From Brassica napus (taxonomy: Eukaryota; Streptophyta; Magnoliopsida; Brassicales; Brassicaceae), in contig NC_063434.1 of NCBI RefSeq assembly GCF_020379485.1, positions 30,637,401 to 30,701,400 of the forward strand: DNA of 64,000 nucleotides, read 5' to 3'. Positions within the stretch are counted from its first letter, which is position 1; each line of letters begins with the position of its first letter. A program made the translations under genes and the position numbers. The notes under the pieces were generated by a model, which saw nothing but the letters and a program-made list of their open reading frames with translations, did no database searches and was not told the DNA's origin. Shown here one piece after another: positions 62,873 through 64,000 of this stretch.

Positions 62873-63782
62873 CTAATTAAGAATAAAAATGTTACAAAAA
62901 ATTAGACACCGGAAACTATATATAATGTATGGTTTATAGTATATGTCTCGGTAGATATAGATAGATACCTGTCTTCGAACAGGACAACCAGGTGCAACCG
63001 TGCAGCGGTAATATGCTCTTGGACAAGGGTTTCCTTTCGCAACCTTTTGTCCGTATTTTCTCCACTGACAACCATCATTCATCTTATAACACAAACATAC
63101 GATATTATTTCATCAATATATATATAAGATGACAAATTTTTTGAAATAATCAGCATGATAGATTATATGAATATATATATAAAAAAAAACTCACCGTGAG
63201 AGTGTCACATCTTGCTCTAACACAAACTCTAGCTCTTTTGGCAAGATTTTGCTGACTATTATCATCAGCGCCGCCACTAGGAGAACTTCTCTTCCCGGTG
63301 ACTTTATTCATGGCTGGAGCTTCTTCTGATGAGCTATATTCTAGGCTTGAAATGGCACGATTTTCCTTTGCTAATCCAACGGCTGGTCCTAAAGTCAAAC
63401 CCGCATTTGTCAATTCCTCTTCTTCCTTTTTAACATTTTACCAAAAAAATTCCTCTTCTTCCTTGGCTCCTAAGCATATTAATTTTGTCTTCTCTTCTTT
63501 ATTGGCAATGCTATTAGATGGAGAATTTGAGCTTCTTCTCCCAAGAGAAAGCGAAACAAATTCACGTTCTTGATCAGAAGAACTTAAAAACTCTGCGTTG
63601 AGATGATCATTCTTGTTATCCGGAACTGGTTTGGCTGAAGATTTTTGCTGAACTTTGTTCAAATATCTGAGTCTAAGAGACTTGTAATCACTCTCAATAT
63701 GTTCTAGCATTACTTTAAGTTTCTCATTCTCCTCCTTCATTTCACGCATCTCAACATTTGCAGATTCAAGTTCATGACTCAC
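62012..63782 (-). CDS. Group IIb WRKY transcription factor (WRKY72/61 type), 5' end outside window, with an internal TAA
   Basis: Minus-strand exons 63195-63782, 62969-63082 and 62012-62872, all with GT-AG junctions in phase 0. Exon 63195-63782 opens with a coiled coil ([19 protein letters not shown]), then a VSLSLG motif and basic AKRARV. The WRKY domain follows: WRKYGQK, then C-X5-C and, after 23 residues, HNH. The intron after CPVRRQ is the position typical of groups IIa/IIb. The C-terminus has [15 protein letters not shown], a helix seen in IIb proteins. The first exon is not in the last 218 bp. A 36-bp insertion (63412-63447) adds an in-frame TAA at 63438-63440 upstream of the WRKY domain. 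A downstream ATG at 63311 could give a 363-residue protein with a complete WRKY domain. It would bind W-boxes (TTGACC/T) in the nucleus. Confidence 0.85.
62969..63082 (-). CDS. WRKY exon with WRKYGQK
   Basis: 38 codons from MNDGCQW to CPVRRQ; acceptor TATAAG|ATG and donor CAG|GTATCT. Confidence 0.88.
63195..63782 (-). CDS. WRKY exon with coiled coil and nuclear-localisation region
   Basis: The acceptor CAG lies just beyond 63782 and the donor GTGAGT just below 63195. It encodes the coiled coil to RARCDTLT and contains the inserted stop. Confidence 0.8.
63412..63464 (-). repeat. 17-bp direct repeat around 19-bp filler in the WRKY exon
   Basis: AATTCCTCTTCTTCCTT occurs at 63412-63428 and 63448-63464 (plus strand), separated by 19 bp that contain the stop. 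Removing one repeat plus the filler restores [13 protein letters not shown], the family-like sequence. Confidence 0.85.
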
Positions 63783-64000
63783 CTGAAATATCATCATACA
63801 TGTTTTAATATTATTAATAAATCATTATCTTCTCTATATTAAAACAATATTTATTAAGAAAAATAATTTATTGTATTTTCTCTATATATTGAGCTATAAT
63901 CATGGATGAATTCAGATATGCAAGCAATGAATAAATATGTATGACATTAAAGTAACGGACTAATATTTAACTTCATCGTGTAACAAAACTGAAACTAATT
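63783..64000 (-). other. Intron of the WRKY gene, running off the window
   Basis: AT-rich sequence upstream of the acceptor at 63782. No coding exon recognised before the window ends. Confidence 0.6.

Noticed and set aside
63412..63447. The 36-bp WRKY insertion as a tiny intron
   Set aside because: No GT-AG pair spans it, and the only GT...AG inside is about 16-25 bp, far below plant intron length.

Overview
The window looks like nuclear DNA of a plant of the mustard family (Brassicaceae). It is AT-rich, the genes have spliced GT-AG introns, and one gene is recognisably the orthologue of Arabidopsis thaliana ATHB20 (At3g01220). Beside it lie small secreted Lys-rich proteins of the kind I remember next to ATHB20 in Arabidopsis. 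I cannot name the species.

Layout. (1) 1-1887: a poly(A)-tailed retroposon-like insertion with a 14-bp target duplication, then about 0.5 kb of unique AT-rich DNA. (2) About 1888-52912: one very large satellite field with a monomer of about 350 bp, roughly 135 monomers by length. The left arm (to 35817) reads in one orientation and the right arm (from 35918) in the other. The switch coincides exactly with a run of 100 N (35818-35917). Next to the gap, on both sides, lies a homogeneous young subfamily. The outer parts are older, more diverged subfamilies with higher-order repeats: about 3.17 kb (9 monomers) on the left and about 3.46 kb (10 monomers) on the right. (3) The satellite is invaded by a foldback Mutator-like element (17231-18815), which itself carries a Helitron-like insertion (17993-18469), and by a non-autonomous Helitron (50447-51731).

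(4) 53249-64000 is the gene-bearing flank. It holds an ATHB20-like HD-Zip I gene with an in-frame TGA inside the homeodomain; a nuclear fragment of mitochondrial cox2; three paralogous small genes for secreted, Lys/Glu-rich proteins (two on the minus strand, one inverted); a MITE; and the 3' part of a group IIb WRKY gene (WRKY72/61 type) with a 36-bp insertion that brings in a TAA stop. The first exon(s) of the WRKY gene lie beyond the window.

How it fits together. The satellite lies on the side of ATHB20 that faces the chromosome end in the Arabidopsis chromosome 3 order, so a subtelomeric origin is plausible. The WRKY72-like gene beside ATHB20 mirrors the Arabidopsis ATHB3-WRKY72 neighbourhood on chromosome 5, which suggests a retained whole-genome-duplication partner that Arabidopsis has lost from chromosome 3. 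Both transcription-factor genes carry one disabling stop in otherwise well-preserved exons. This points to recent decay, redundancy, or assembly error. No complete previously undescribed multi-gene system is visible; the novelty is in the satellite architecture, its nested transposons, and the broken regulatory genes.
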